In this document: positions 43,305 to 54,600 of the stretch, in pieces
How the letters are laid out: the number at the start of each line of letters is the position of its first letter
Numbering within the stretch: the first letter of the stretch is position 1
Assembly: GCA_963971425.1 (NCBI GenBank)
Contig: OZ020514.1
Span: forward strand, 47,211,527 to 47,275,526
Direction of reading: 5' to 3'
Origin: Bryoerythrophyllum caledonicum
Lineage: Eukaryota; Streptophyta; Bryopsida; Pottiales; Pottiaceae
DNA length: 64,000 nt
The notes under the pieces: model-generated
What the model was told of the DNA's origin: nothing
Seen by the model: the letters and a program-made list of their open reading frames with translations, nothing else
Databases searched by the model: none
Position numbers and translations under genes: made by a program

Positions 43305-44408
43305 CTAATGCCGGCCAAGTTCCAATACCAAACCTGCATGGGTCGCTCGAGAACCTTTTTCCGTCTTTATCTCTAAATCAAATATCTGCAGCGCGGCCAT
43401 GAAACGAGCAGATCTCCCTTCTGGGATAGCTTGCTGCACCAATTGTTTGAGACCTTCAATCTCACACTGGACCAGTGTTGATTGTGAGCTGGAAAGGATG
43501 TAATGTTTGAACTTAGTACATGCAAATAACAGAGAGATACCTAACTTCTCAATTGCTGCATATTTACGTTCATACAAATTTAGAAGTCTGCTGGCATAAT
43601 ATATGGGATGAGCCCTCCCTGATTCGTCGTTTTGCAACAAGACAGCGGCGACTTCAAATTCATAAGCAGACGGGTTTATGATAAACCTCCGACTCCAATC
43701 GGAATTCTTAACCACGGGGTCACTTGCTAAACGCTCTTTTATATAATTGAACGCTTGTTGCTGTTCTTCTTTCCAAGAGAAGATATTTGATTTGCTTATT
43801 AAGGCACTGATTGGTCTTCCTACACCTGCCAAGTTTGGTATAAACCGATTGTGGTATATTGTAGTGCCCCATAGTTTGCCGACCTGCTCTCCGTTGATGG
43901 GAGATGTCATCTCTAAAATTTTTTGAACCTTTCCTGGATCAATGCGCATACCGCCGCTGAAAACAACATGACCTAGCAGATGTCCTTCTTTGAATCCTAA
44001 TCGACATTTTTCAGGGCTAAGAGAACAACCGTGTTCGCACAATCTTTGAAAAGCAGCACGCACCTGAGCAACATGATCCATTCTCCTTCCATAGACAGCG
44101 AAGTCATCTAAATACACCCGAATAAATTTACCGATGTAAGATCCAAAAATTTTGAGCTGCACACGCTGAAATGTCCCTCCCGCGTTGCACAGGCCGAATG
44201 GCATCCGTAAATAGGCAAAGGTGCCCCACGGCGTGGTGAAAGTAGTATATAAAATACTATCAGGGTGTACGCAGATCTGATGGTAACCCGCATATCCGTC
44301 ACAAAAAGAAAAAATCTCGTGACCGGCAACTTCGTCGAGAAGTTCATCAATATGAGGTAAAGGTTGTCTGTCTTTTTTGGTAAACTTATTCAACGCCTTG
44401 TAATTCAC
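43305..44408 (-). pseudogene. RT (palm/fingers) and RNase H of element C
   Basis: A 367-codon open stretch: NYKALNKFTKKDRQPLPHID, FSFCDGYAGYHQICVHPDS (first Asp), TPWGTFAYLRMPFGLCNAGG, FIRVYLDDFAVYG (YLDD active site), CRLGFKEGHLLGHVV. RNase H then follows: FSWKEEQQQAFNYIK, DPVVKNSDWSRRFIIN, HPIYYASRLLNLYERKYAAI, ATHAGLVLEL. It is bounded by TGA at 44418-44420 and TAG at 43305-43307, both in the same frame as its neighbours, so these are point mutations within one pol gene. Confidence 0.95.
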
Positions 44409-44417
44409 ACATACTCG

Positions 44418-45032
44418 TCATTTCCCTCCCTTCTTTGGTACGATTACTACCGGCGAGACCCATTCTGTATTCTTCACTTCTTTCACAAACCCCCCTTCTA
44501 AGAGTCGGTCCAGCTCTGCTTTCAAAACCGCCATACGATCTGGGGCCATTCGTTTTTGCCGAGCTCGGAAGGGTTTGGCATCGCTTGTTAACTCTATTCG
44601 GTGTTCGTCTAATGTGATGGCCGGGAGGTCGCAATGACGAGAAACAAATAGGTCTGAGTAATCGCGCACCACAGCCTCCATCTCAGCTCGTTCTGGGGCC
44701 GACAAAGTAGAACCAAACTTTACGATTGAAAGTAGCTCTTCCTGTCTGGTTGGGCTTACATTGACATCTTCGAGGTGTTTCATTGAACAAGTGATCACTT
44801 GCGGAAGAACATCTAGAACATATAACTCCGCTTCAGATTCTTCCGACTCTGCGCTTGAATCAGTGGTGACATCAATACTCCATGTTGAATCGTCCGTGTC
44901 TTCTGAGGTGCATATTTCAGACGAATCACCTGACAAATTAGCATCTGGACCTGGAATGACTTGTATGCTGACGCGGTTACAAGGCGATCCGATTTTCATT
45001 CGTCCCTTTTCCCAATAGTTTATGGCTCTCAC
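44418..45032 (-). pseudogene. Pol region between protease and RT of element C
   Basis: Same frame as the protease ORF upstream and the RT downstream. Residues: an acidic linker with SEDTDDSTWSIDVTTDSSAE, then MEAVVRDYSDLFVSRHCDLP, LDEHRIELTSDAKPFRARQK, and LLEGGFVKEVKNTEWVSPVV, IVPKKGGK, the usual start of a Ty3 RT. It stops at TGA 44418-44420 just before RVCVNYKALN. Confidence 0.92.
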
Positions 45033-45035
45033 TTG

Positions 45036-45840
45036 TCATAACCAGGGTCTTCCTAATATTATGGGATAACCTCCTCTTCCCGTAGAAATGTCAAGAACAT
45101 GGAAGTCGATATTTACTGTAACACCATTCACCGTAATTGGTATTTGTTTAATTAAACCTGCGGAACGAACACACCTTTGATCTGCCACTTTCAGGCGAAT
45201 GGACGATGATTTGTCCGGGGTTAGACCCGGATCGTTCATGAACCACGTCGACATGACATTAACTGCAGCACCCCCATCAATGAGGCAACCGCCTACCTCT
45301 CGGCCGTCAACAGTGGCTTCAACTTGAGGTGACTTTAGGTCTCCACGTGCTCTGTCGGTTAAGTGTACCTCGGGTATGTGCTTCTGTCGGCGTGTGTTGA
45401 CACCTTGTCGAAGTTCCCTGCGCAACGAGGGACATCGTGCCATCAACTGCCTTACTGTGATATTCGCGTTTTGACGTCCTAAATCCTGTAGGATCGAGTA
45501 TTCTTGTTGCCCGCGGTTGAGTGGCAAGTCCTCTATTCCAATACGTCTCCGAGCTTTGTGTGCTTTCTCCCTCTTATCGGGCTTCGAACGTTTGGATCTA
45601 TGTTTCTCTGACTCGTCTCGGTCTTTCGAGGGTCGGTCCCTTTCAGCTGCCATAATCTCTGGCTCTTCTTCAACGACACGTGGGCTGCTTGCTAGTTGCA
45701 GCAGATTGACTTCGGCCAACTTGGCGGAGGGTTGGAGAGGAGTTTTATTGGAATCCGGGCAGTCACTCTTATAGTCACTACTGCGACTAGTACTTGTGAC
45801 TGTGCAATACTCTGCAAGTTCAGTTCCTTTTTCTGCGCTA
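45036..45840 (-). pseudogene. Protease region of element C
   Basis: A lysine/arginine-rich start (45719-45500) is followed by the retropepsin: EATVDGREVGGCLIDGGAAV, NVMS (catalytic Asp with DGG in place of the common DSG), IPITVNGVTVNIDFHVLDIS, YPIILGRPWL. TGA at 45036-45038 ends it directly after GRPWL. The frame is open upstream of the first ATG to about 45840 (SDYKSDCPDSNKTPLQPSAK), overlapping the end of the gag ORF in another frame. Confidence 0.9.
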
Positions 45841-46537
45841 ACGAGAGAGCAACTTCGAATGTGTCAGGCTCTTTCCACGCTACAATTTCTTGGATTGTTG
45901 GTTTAAGTCCTCCCACAAAACTTCTAAGTGCAAGCGCATTTATGGCATTTAAACTGGCGGTATCTTCTGTAATATGGTTCGAGTTGCCTTCTCCTTTGTT
46001 GCATATGGCTCCTCGTAAGCTTCTCTGAATACGCGCCTGTATTTCTCTGACTCGTTCACTAAATTGACGAGCGCTTTCCTCAGCACCTTGTTTCATAAGG
46101 CTTAATGATCCTAAGAGCATCTGATAACTTTCTCTTGCCTGAAACTCCGTCACTAAGGCCGCAGTTAGATTATGCCACGACAATCTGGTAGAGGGAGGTT
46201 GTCTATCATACCAATAGGACGCGGTGTCGTCCAGGTGTATCGGCAAGAGCTCCAACCAGCAATCCTCTGTTCGATCGCCGTTTGCCATGCACGCTCGCTT
46301 ATATTGCTTTAGGAAGCGCTCGGGATCTTCTCCTTCTTTCCCGGTAAAGACTGGAATCGACACCATGTTTGCCGTGAATGATCTCCTTTTTAGTACTAAT
46401 CCTTCAGGTTTATTGTCGGAACTGATACTAGCTTGTTTTAGTTCTCTTTCTTGTTGATCTAACAAACGTGTCCATAAGATTTCTTCGAAGTACGTTGTCA
46501 AAGATTCTTCCCTTTCTGAATTGAAGCTACTGTGCAT
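45692..46537 (-). CDS. Gag of element C
   Basis: A 281-codon frame. An N-terminal Glu-rich helical part comes first; then comes the gag core: VSIPVFTGKEGEDPERFLKQ, CWLELLPIHLDDTASYWYDR, LTAALVTEFQARESYQMLLG, LSLMKQGAEESARQFSERVR, ALRSFVGGLKPTIQEIVAWK. No zinc knuckle is retained. The last 50 codons (after SIAQSQV) are probably out of frame: the overlapping pol frame gives a smoother continuation, so either a programmed shift or a single-base indel near 45800 joins gag to pol. Confidence 0.9.
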   Translation of the reverse strand: MHSSFNSEREESLTTYFEEILWTRLLDQQERELKQASISSDNKPEGLVLKRRSFTANMVSIPVFTGKEGEDPERFLKQYKRACMANGDRTEDCWLELLPIHLDDTASYWYDRQPPSTRLSWHNLTAALVTEFQARESYQMLLGSLSLMKQGAEESARQFSERVREIQARIQRSLRGAICNKGEGNSNHITEDTASLNAINALALRSFVGGLKPTIQEIVAWKEPDTFEVALSLAQKKELNLQSIAQSQVLVAVVTIRVTARIPIKLLSNPPPSWPKSICCN

Positions 46538-46589
46538 ATGTACTGATTCTGTGAAGATTAATATGCTGTATGCAAAAATTCGTTAACTG

Positions 46590-46697
46590 TATAGGAAAGT
46601 CCACTAAGTGTGTAGAAAAGTCCGCTAAGTATGTAGGAAAGTCCGCTAAGTGTGTAGGAAAGTCCGCTAAGTGTGTAGGAAAGTCCGCTAAGTGTGG
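46590..46697. repeat. 21-bp tandem repeat in the element C leader
   Basis: Five copies of TAGGAAAGTCCGCTAAGTGTG with small variations, between the 5' LTR and gag. Confidence 0.9.
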
Positions 46698-46767
46698 CAT
46701 GTCATTTCACTAACAATAAATAACGTCGAACAGGTGTTATCCTTGAATTTCAAGTGCATTCAGAGCT

Positions 46768-47055
46768 TTACTTCTTGCCTTTTGGACTTTCCAAAATTAC
46801 TCCGGCGCCTGATCCTAAACTTCTGGAACACGAGGCATCAAAGTTAAGTTTCCACGTCTCCATCTTCGCCAATCTGGGAGACTTTGAATTTTTCCATAAA
46901 CTTGAACTCAATTTCCACGTAGCACCCTCCCAATCGTATGCTACCTCTCGGCAAATCTGATTAAATGAAAGTTCTTGAACTGTTGACCATTCTTGCGATA
47001 ATTCACTTCGTCGCAGACTTTCTAACTGGTGATGAATTGGGTTTATATTTTGCAT
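46768..47055 (-). CDS. Leader ORF of element C with RNase H-like N-terminal motif
   Basis: A 95-codon frame upstream of gag, ending METWKLNFDASCSRSLGSGA and GVILESPKGKK. That block matches the first strand-hairpin of the additional RNase H found in Tat-lineage elements (W-L-F-D-G/A-S, GSGAGV-L-SP). Only the first catalytic Asp is present; the rest of the domain is missing. In known Tat elements this domain follows the first RNase H in pol. Here a fragment sits in the 5' leader. Whether it is translated is unknown. Confidence 0.55.
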   Translation of the reverse strand: MQNINPIHHQLESLRRSELSQEWSTVQELSFNQICREVAYDWEGATWKLSSSLWKNSKSPRLAKMETWKLNFDASCSRSLGSGAGVILESPKGKK

Positions 47056-47221
47056 CTTAAGTTGTGCTCATCAGCCGTATCTCCCGTCCGTGCGGTTCAA
47101 ATTGCAGGCCCCCGTTCATGCTCTGAAGGATTCTATATCTCTGACAGACGGCTTCAAACCTCACTATTTTGCTATAGCATCAGTCTTTAATTGGCTCTCA
47201 CCCTTTCGACAAGTCTCAGAA

Positions 47222-47243
47222 TGTCCCGGCAACGGAACCAAGA
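47222..47243 (-). other. Primer-binding site of element C, tRNA-Asp-like
   Basis: Immediately after the 5' LTR end (TTATCA) the minus strand reads TTGGTTCCGTTGCCGGGAC, two to three changes from the Asp-tRNA primer site TGGCGCCGTTGCCGGGGA. Confidence 0.65.
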
Positions 47244-47632
47244 TGATAACATGAAAAATGTGAACTTGAAAAGATGATTCTGATTCCTGGAAAGTTTCGG
47301 TGAACATGAGTTTTGTTAAGTGCATGAGATCCTAGAGTATCGACGTTCCCTGATTTTCTACCAATCTTCTGTCGTCGCCTCCTTGGCTGATGTCGTTGTC
47401 CTACCATTGGCCTGTGTTCGTGACGATGGAGCTCCTCTTTACTGTCTGCCTATACGGTTGGTTAACTGATTACAAAAAAAAAAGGCCCATGGCGCTACCA
47501 AGAAACTGTTATGTCAAGAAATGTGGAAAAAAACCGTAGACTGGGAGAACTGTAGAAGAACACTGGGACTACTGTTCACGTATTTGCATGTGATCGGAAA
47601 TCATCGGTCATCAAATTAATCGCAGCCATTCA
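47244..47632 (-). repeat. 5' LTR of element C
   Basis: 389 bp, 385 identical to the other LTR; followed by GTAC target duplicate at 47633-47636. Confidence 0.95.
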
Positions 47633-47639
47633 GTACTAT

Positions 47640-48590
47640 CTTATGCGAAAGGGTAAGAACTTGCACTTTGACCTACACTTGCACATGCAACTTGCATCTG
47701 CAAAATCACCAAACTTTGTGGTGCACCGACCATCACCTCTGGCTACCACAGGTTCAACTATAAACTGACTACATAGAATGGCGATGCCGATCATCACCCC
47801 GGCTTCGTGCCTACGGTATCCTATTTCAAACTAGCATAAGACTAAATGGGGCTACCAAAAAAATCCAGCAACAACAGCCCGCATTACTAGGGAGGTACCA
47901 TAAACGGAATCCAAAAATTCAAAACTAGATCCTCTCTTCCAACAACATAAAAGCAGGAAATGAAAGGGTCAAAGCCAATGGCACACACATGGCAGTGGAT
48001 GGCTCTAATTTGCAACACCTCCAAGCACAAGGAAACACTAAACGTGTTCCCTTCAATGTCTAAAGTAGAGGAGTAGTAAGATAATTGACTACGATGTTCT
48101 AAAACACAAATCTATTCAATGTAATTTCCACATTGGATAATTTAACGCATTAATAAGCCAATCCAATACTTAAAGTGGAATAAATGGCAAAATCTCCAAT
48201 TAGAGGTGCAAATATCACTCAAATCTGAGTAAAAATGCACTCGCAAGCTCTCTCCAAAGTTTAGACACTAATTATAAAATATTTTTAAAGCCACATGAAA
48301 ATATGATATTTCAAAGTTTAAAAAACTAGAAATTTTTTACACCACCACTCTTGCGTATCCCCCACAAACTGGAATCTTGAGTTGGAATCGCAAAATAATT
48401 AAAATTGCAAAAGTTGAATTTTTGAAGTATTATTCCAAAGATGTTCGTCAATTTCAGCTCAAAATGCACGGTTTAAGGGTTCTGCAACACTTTTACAGGT
48501 ACTTGTTGGAATAAAGTTCTGTTGGAATAAGGTCTCTAGTCTTCACCGTGCTTTTCCGGCTACCTTTTCCCGGGGGCTCCACACAATCAC
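47640..48590. other. Spacer, no gene seen
   Basis: No recognised ORF, RNA or repeat. Confidence 0.4.
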
Positions 48591-48870
48591 ACAACCCACG
48601 ATGCATCCATGGGTCCCGTTCAGCTGCCCTCTCACGGAGTCTCAATTTTCAAAGGTTGTCTCTAAACCAGACGCTCTAGATGGCCGTGCCTGCAGCCTGA
48701 AGCAAAGCCCTAAAAGTCCAAGCTCAATCCTCGGTTCCACGGAGATAGGGCCGTTGACGTGGCTACAAATTGCTATGCTTATACTGCCGAATATCGATGG
48801 AGCGTCCCCAAAGTCTCCAGCCTCAATTAGATTTGTCAACAGTCCACATCTTGTGGATGTTTACTTGTAA
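48570..48870 (-). CDS. Unrecognised coding-like stretch
   Basis: The minus-strand frame TNLIEAGDFGDAPSIFGSIS, LGLLGLCFRLQARPSRASGL is open for 65 codons. It continues past a stop into SVRGQLNGTHG and IVGCVIVWSPREKVAGKAR. The plus strand is open over the same span (48601-48870). I cannot say which is real, or whether either is. No family recognised. Confidence 0.2.
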
Positions 48871-48879
48871 GTGGTGGAT

Positions 48880-49770
48880 GAAGTCCTCTCAATACCAGTA
48901 GATGGAAATTTGAGGAATCACTCCTCTCTTCACTTGAACAACTTCCTCGAAAATAAAGCTTCAGAACATGAGTTCTTCAAAGAGCTACTCGAAACGTAGC
49001 TAAATATTACGCAAATTTGCATTTTAGACTCTAATCATTGTAAATCACTCTTTCTCCAATCTTCCCATTTTTTACAAGCTCTTTAACTACAAAAATGATA
49101 CAAAAATGAGAGAAATAAGAAAGGGTCTTTGTCAAATGAGAATGTATAACTAAGGTAGTCAAGCGTCTTGCATTGCACAAGAGGAGAGTCAACGAGTGCA
49201 AACGGAAATAAAGAATGCACAGCCTTTACTATTGACAAACCATCACTTACAAGCAAGGAACTTACTAATCTTTCTCTAAACACACTTACAAAGCTTGACT
49301 TGACAAAGACGTCAAGTCAAGCGCGTATACATTCCTAAACGTATAGAAGCAAAACCCTAACGGATGAAATACATCTGTTGAGTGAATGTGGTTTGGCGGC
49401 GAACATCATAACAAACGTAGATTAGAACTGACTATTCTAGGCTAATACTACGTGATGTGGTCCGGTCTTGACGCCACATCTTGTGACAAGTTATAAATAA
49501 GGAAGATTGAAATAAACCAATTGATTTTGAATCAAGTGAACCTGAACGAATTGAAGCTGATTAGATCATTGTGGAGGAAAATTAAAGATTATTTACCTTG
49601 TCAGCATTGGCCGACTAGTTGTCGTGCGGCAACGCTCTGTTTTGTTTGATTTCATATTTTAATATTATCATAGCACTTACATTTATTTTTAATTTTAGAA
49701 CTATTCGTTTACGTTGTTGCTGTTGGCGAAGGTACGTTACTATTTTTTTATTTTTGCTTTGTTTGTTGTA
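48880..49770. other. Spacer, no gene seen
   Basis: Contains a short palindrome near 49295-49325 (CTTGACTTGACAAAGACGTCAAGTCAAG). No supported gene. Confidence 0.4.
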
Positions 49771-49774
49771 TGTT

Positions 49775-50000
49775 ATAGGTATGATGTTGTATGAGTAATG
49801 TATAAGGTCATATGTCTCAATTGTAAAGTCGTATGAGTGATGCCATATGTATGGTGTTGTATGTGTAGTGCCATATGTATCGTGTCGTCTGTATGATGCT
49901 TTATGTATAATGCCGTCTGCATATTGTCATCTATATGATGTCGTCTGTATATTTTCATCTATATAATGCCTTATATATAATGCAGTATGTATGATGTATG
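49775..50000. repeat. Degenerate 14-15-bp tandem repeat
   Basis: About 15 imperfect units of the type GTATGATGTCGTCT / GTATAATGCCGTCT. The same DNA on the minus strand yields a His/Thr-rich low-complexity ORF that I do not regard as a gene. Confidence 0.75.
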
Positions 50001-50272
50001 ATAACCATATATGTTTTATGTATGAGTGGATTTATATGTGAATTTATGTTTGTATGTTGTGTGTTGTATAATTGATTAAATCGTGAGTCTTGAGACATTG
50101 ACAAGTGATAGTCCCTTATTATGTGTTAATGTCTCTTGTATCACTACTTTTAAAGCTTGTTTGGTTTTTTTCCTCTTTTGAACCAATTTAGTTTTTCTTC
50201 TTGTGTACATATGTGTTGCTTATGCACGATCATTTCATGCTTTGATGTGGTATCTTTGTTGTATTTTTTCAG

Positions 50273-50860
50273 TCAAACTTGAATCTGGAGATGAGGCTGT
50301 CAATGCCAACACAGAGGTTGTTGTGGAAAAAAGTACTCCTGAAGGTTAGCAAATGTTTGTTGTCTTCTGTATTCTAATTGTTGTCTTCATTATTTATTCT
50401 AAATTTATTGTTTTGTTTAACTAGATGAGGATGATGAAGAAGACGACAACAATATTTATTTCAAAGAAACCAATTATATTGGCGGTCTTGACGATGGGAT
50501 CAACAATGGTGGAGGTTGTGCAAAGATTCCCTCGGGGGGTAAGGATTTTTCTGACGATGGTGATGATTTTGCTCTTCATTGGAGTAACGGTAGCTCAAAG
50601 CAGTCATGTTTGCGCAAGCTGGATGCAAAGGAGGTCGAGAGCATTGCCAATGGCGGGGAAAGAAGAAGCTGAATAATTAGAAAATGGGCCGCAAAGGCCT
50701 TTGGCGAGTGGCGGACAACCAAAGGATATGATATCTCAAAATCAATTGGGGTGCTCTATGAAGAAGAGGACTTTTGTGGATTTGTAGACATGCTACATGA
50801 TTTTGCCTTGCAAGTAACAAAACAAGATGGTAGTCTCTACTTGCCGAGTAAGTAAGTGTT
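50273..50860 (+). CDS. Two exons with a possible Crypton/ZMYM-type N-terminal domain
   Basis: Exon 50273-50344 (acceptor TTTTTTCAG, donor GAAG/GTTAGC) and exon 50425 to about 50850 (acceptor AACTAG, donor GTAAGTAAGTG). Exon 2 is acidic, then after a TGA near 50670 reads RKWAAKAFGEWRTTKGYDIS, DMLHDFALQVTKQDGSLYLP. This fits the core-binding block W-x-F-x-W ... F-x2-x-V-x-K-DG-x-Y-P shared by Crypton-derived proteins (ZMYM2, QRICH1, KCTD1 class) and Crypton tyrosine recombinases. No catalytic recombinase part is seen. It may be a separate relic or an upstream exon of the MULE. Confidence 0.4.
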
Positions 50861-50923
50861 CTATTTCCTTTCAATGTTATTTTGTTTCTAGTCTTTTATT
50901 TAGTTTATTTGTTTTATCTTTCA

Positions 50924-51022
50924 CATCTTCTTGCTACTCTATTTTGTGGTTGCGATAGAGCAAAGCATGTTTTGAATACCAATTGAATACTGCACAACCA
51001 CAAAATAGCAAGAAGATGCGAG
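50924..51022. repeat. Imperfect inverted repeat, arms about 30 bp
   Basis: CATCTTCTTGCTACTCTATT with TTGTGGTTG on the left pairs with CAACCACAAAATAGCAAGAA with GATG on the right. Loop about 37 bp. Confidence 0.65.
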
Positions 51023-51316
51023 CAATCCTCTGTCAGAGACATTGAAGTGGGGTTGATGAGAGAAACGATTAGTGGCGGATGTGAATGGGGGCTGGATGAG
51101 GGCGGGCGGTCCCGTTTGCCCGCAACTTTAGTGCCAAGCCCCTTGCAAAAAGATCTCTTGATTGCTTCAGTCCCATCAAATTTTACATTTCTCTATCATA
51201 CATTTTTAAAGATGTCTAATGGTGTCTCCTAGATTGAAGTGTGTAAAATACGCCTTTCCTGCTGAAACCATATAACGCGGCCGATAGAGCAAAGCATGTT
51301 TTGAATACCAATTGAA
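50954..51316 (+). repeat. Direct repeat of 36 bp, copies at 50954-50989 and 51281-51316
   Basis: Both copies start CGATAGAGCAAAGCATGTTT and end ACCAATTGAAT. They bracket 291 bp without a recognised gene; may mark a small insertion or local duplication. Confidence 0.75.
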
Positions 51317-51627
51317 TGTCTAAATGCGTTTCAATAGAATGTCTAAATGCGGTATATGGTTAATATTATCATGGTTTAGGATTTAGGGTGATCAAGACTG
51401 TTCGTTTTCTCATGCTTTCTGGATAGGATTAAAGGGATGTGATATGGACAAGCTGATATAGTAATGTGAAGTGGACATTATTCAAGGTTTTCATTTGCCA
51501 TGCGGGAACAACGTGTGCAGGGTGTTGCATAGATTATTGCCAGGATTTACGATCATTTTAGCTGTCATGCCAGGCCTAGCTTCAGGGTCCACCTAGTTTA
51601 TGACAAGATTTGCGTATTTAGTGGACG

Positions 51628-54600
51628 GTGGATATCATGGATAGTATACATAGTGCCGTAAATCTTGGCGCTAATGATGACGTGCATCCTTGGACATTCG
51701 ACGAAGGCAGCCCGGGCGAAAGTGGCGAGGTCCGGGCGTGCGACTATGAAGTTAATGTCATGTCATCCCCTGCCAATGCTGTTGTCGAGGTGCTTGGAGA
51801 CGCTGTGGCGAGCAATCCCTCCAATGATATTGCTAGCTCTCTTGAAAAAATGACAAACCAAGGCCATTGTAGTAGCGCAACCCGTGCCGAGACAATGAAG
51901 AAGGAATCCTGGAGGCAGGTAGCTAAAAGACTTCATGAAGCTCTCTAAATTCCCCTACCTGGACCATTTGATTGTAGTGACCTCAAATGGAATGATAAGG
52001 TTAATCAGGGAAGAGGAAAAAGGAAAACCGTGAAAAAGGCCACCATACTATGGTCAAGGCTTGACGACTTCCTAGACGGAGAGATGTCGGCTCGACAATT
52101 TCCGTGCACATTTGTTGAAGAAAGTTGCCTTCGATTTCGAGGGAAGGAAGACCGCACACAAGTTCGTGCAGAATTTGCAATCCAAGTGATCAAGTTCCAT
52201 TCTTGCCCTACAATTCAATTTACATATTTCCAAGTTCAAGCTCTCCAATTAACGTTCAAAATCCTGCGGCGTTCAGGTATTCTTGCCAATATGGTCCGGA
52301 AGACTACAGCAAGCAATACAAGGCAGAGATTCGGAAGGTTTTTGCACATACGTTGACGGACCCTAAAGGCTCCTCAAACAGAAGAAGGCTCCTCAACGAG
52401 CAAAAAAGACCGTCCTCTAAGTTGAGAGAGCTGTTGACGCCGCGACAACTAGGGCTTCTGAGAAGTCCCAAACCGACCATGTCGCGCCAAGTGGGATTGA
52501 CTGCAATCCAACTATAGAGCATGTGGAGGAAGATCTTGAAGAGCAAGCCCTAGTTCAAGAAGCGCAACATAGGCTTCTTCAAGCCTAGAAAACCATTGAT
52601 GCACACAAGACAAGTACGCGGAAGACCCGAGTGGGAAAAATAGTTTCTGGTATGTCAATCAAGTGTGGCTGCCAATGTTCTTTTGTTGCTAAACAATTGT
52701 TGGTAGATCAAGAACTTTGGACCATACATTTCCATTGCATGGACCATGTTAAGAAGGAAGGTACACTTTGCCACGATACGGAATTTGCCGGACAGCAGGC
52801 TGGGCTCTCCGGTAGGCTCTTGCAAGCCACAAAGAGCTGGATTCAATCGACACTGAGGAGTGGAAAGTCCCCCGCACAGGTCATGGCTGACCATAAGTCT
52901 GAGGTGATGAGATATGCAAAATTGAACCTGCCAGCCACGAGAGACACATTCATACTCCCACACGACGTTAAAAATATTGCGAAGTCTTTGGCAAAGGAGT
53001 TGTGGGAAAAAACACCGCCGGGATTCTTCTAGCATGAGAATGTGGACCTTGGAAAATTGAGAGTCCTGGTATTACTACAATGAGTATGGGATCATCCAGC
53101 TGAACGAGCCACCTCCAAATGACGACCCGTTCTGCCTGGCAATACAGACAAAGTGGCAATTAGAGACGATGGTGCAACATGGGCATCAGCGTGCCTTCTC
53201 TATAGACGCCACGTTTGGCACTAACGAACCAAAGGTAAAATTTAAATGTCATTCCCTTGATTGGTACTCACTATTGATTGCAAGAGCTCATATACCTTCA
53301 TATGACTGTCGTGTAGTACCCACTGTATAGTGTGATGGTCTTTAACGAGTGGGAACAAGGAATATCCGTCGCGTTCACCATACAAGGTAAGTCACGGCAG
53401 GAAGACATTACGGCATAGTTGACTAAGTTGAGAGACTGTTGCCTTGTGGTGTGGCTAGATTGGCGACCTAATGTTGTCGTGACAGATAACGATAACGTCG
53501 AGCTTAATGCCATTAGGTTTACTCTTAACCCTATTAATTGTCATTACCTCTAACCTTGTCACGTCATTGATACAATTTAATATTTGATGCGTATAAATAG
53601 GTTTGACTTCCTTACAAAATATAGTTTTCTTCTATGTAGGGAGGTTTGGCCTGACGAAGAGAACGTTATGATTTTTCTTTGCCTTTGGCATGTCCGGAGA
53701 GCGTGGCTAGAGAATGCGACACAAAAAATAAAGGCGAACTGCCTCCGGACGCTAATTCTGCAAGAGTGTGCAAATCTTATGTATGGATAAGGGATTTTGG
53801 ATGGTGATGCAGCTAACACCATATTCATTATATTGGAAGATTTCCACGACTTTGAAAGGTATGAATGGTTTTCCCAACAGTAGTTTTTTTGTGCACATTC
53901 AGCTCCACTCAAGCTGGATATGTACCCATACCATAGATATTGGAAAAATTGCATTGTCCAAATTTACTGAACATTTGCATGTTTAGGTGAACTCAAGCTT
54001 CAAATATTATTTAGGAAGGCTCCCAAACTCCCAATATAATGAATATGGTGTTAGCTGTCTGAGTGTCCCTTGACAGGTTTGAGCACATGCAAGCAAAGTA
54101 CCTCGGCGGGAAGGCGTTTCTAAATTACTTTGAAAAGCACTGGATCCCCAAGTTGAAGATGTGGGTTATGGGCTACCGCAACATACTACACGCCAACCAG
54201 GACACCAATGCTACCGTCAAGAGCCACCACGGCAACGTGAAGTCCATTCTTTCCATGTTGCGGCAGCAGTTTGATGGGCGTCGCATTGATTGGCTTATCT
54301 ATCATCTCACAAAGGACGTACTTACACACTATTGGTACGCCGTCCAATGCAAGTTGTATGGCTTCATCAAGAATGGCAAGGCGGAAGGAATAGTGGCAAG
54401 TGTTGTCATTTGAGCTCGCAACATTCCAGATGAGCATGTCTATTACGATAGCTCGAAAAACGTGGCGTATGTTGCGAGCCAAACCAATTTTTCGGCGATG
54501 TGGATTATCACCGCTACGGGCACCGACTGGGCGTATTGTTCATGCCCCTTGGGTATGCAAGGGAACATATGCAAGCATGGGGTTAAGGTGTTCAAGATGA

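Larger units (their letters stand above)
41558..47632 (-). mobile_element. Element C: near-complete Ty3/gypsy retrotransposon
   Basis: 6,075 bp with two 389-bp LTRs (41558-41946, 47244-47632) that begin TGAATGGC and end TTATCA in element orientation. Duplicated GTAC flanks it. Internal order on the minus strand: primer site, leader with RNase H-like fragment and 21-bp repeat, gag, protease, RT, RNase H, integrase, polypurine tract. The LTRs differ at only four positions, all substitutions. Pol layout and primer site suggest the Athila/Tat side of Ty3/gypsy; no chromodomain. Four stops and one frameshift make this copy non-autonomous. Confidence 0.93.

Noticed and set aside
49773-49958. His/Thr-rich minus-strand ORF
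   Set aside because: Lies wholly inside a degenerate 14-15-bp tandem repeat.
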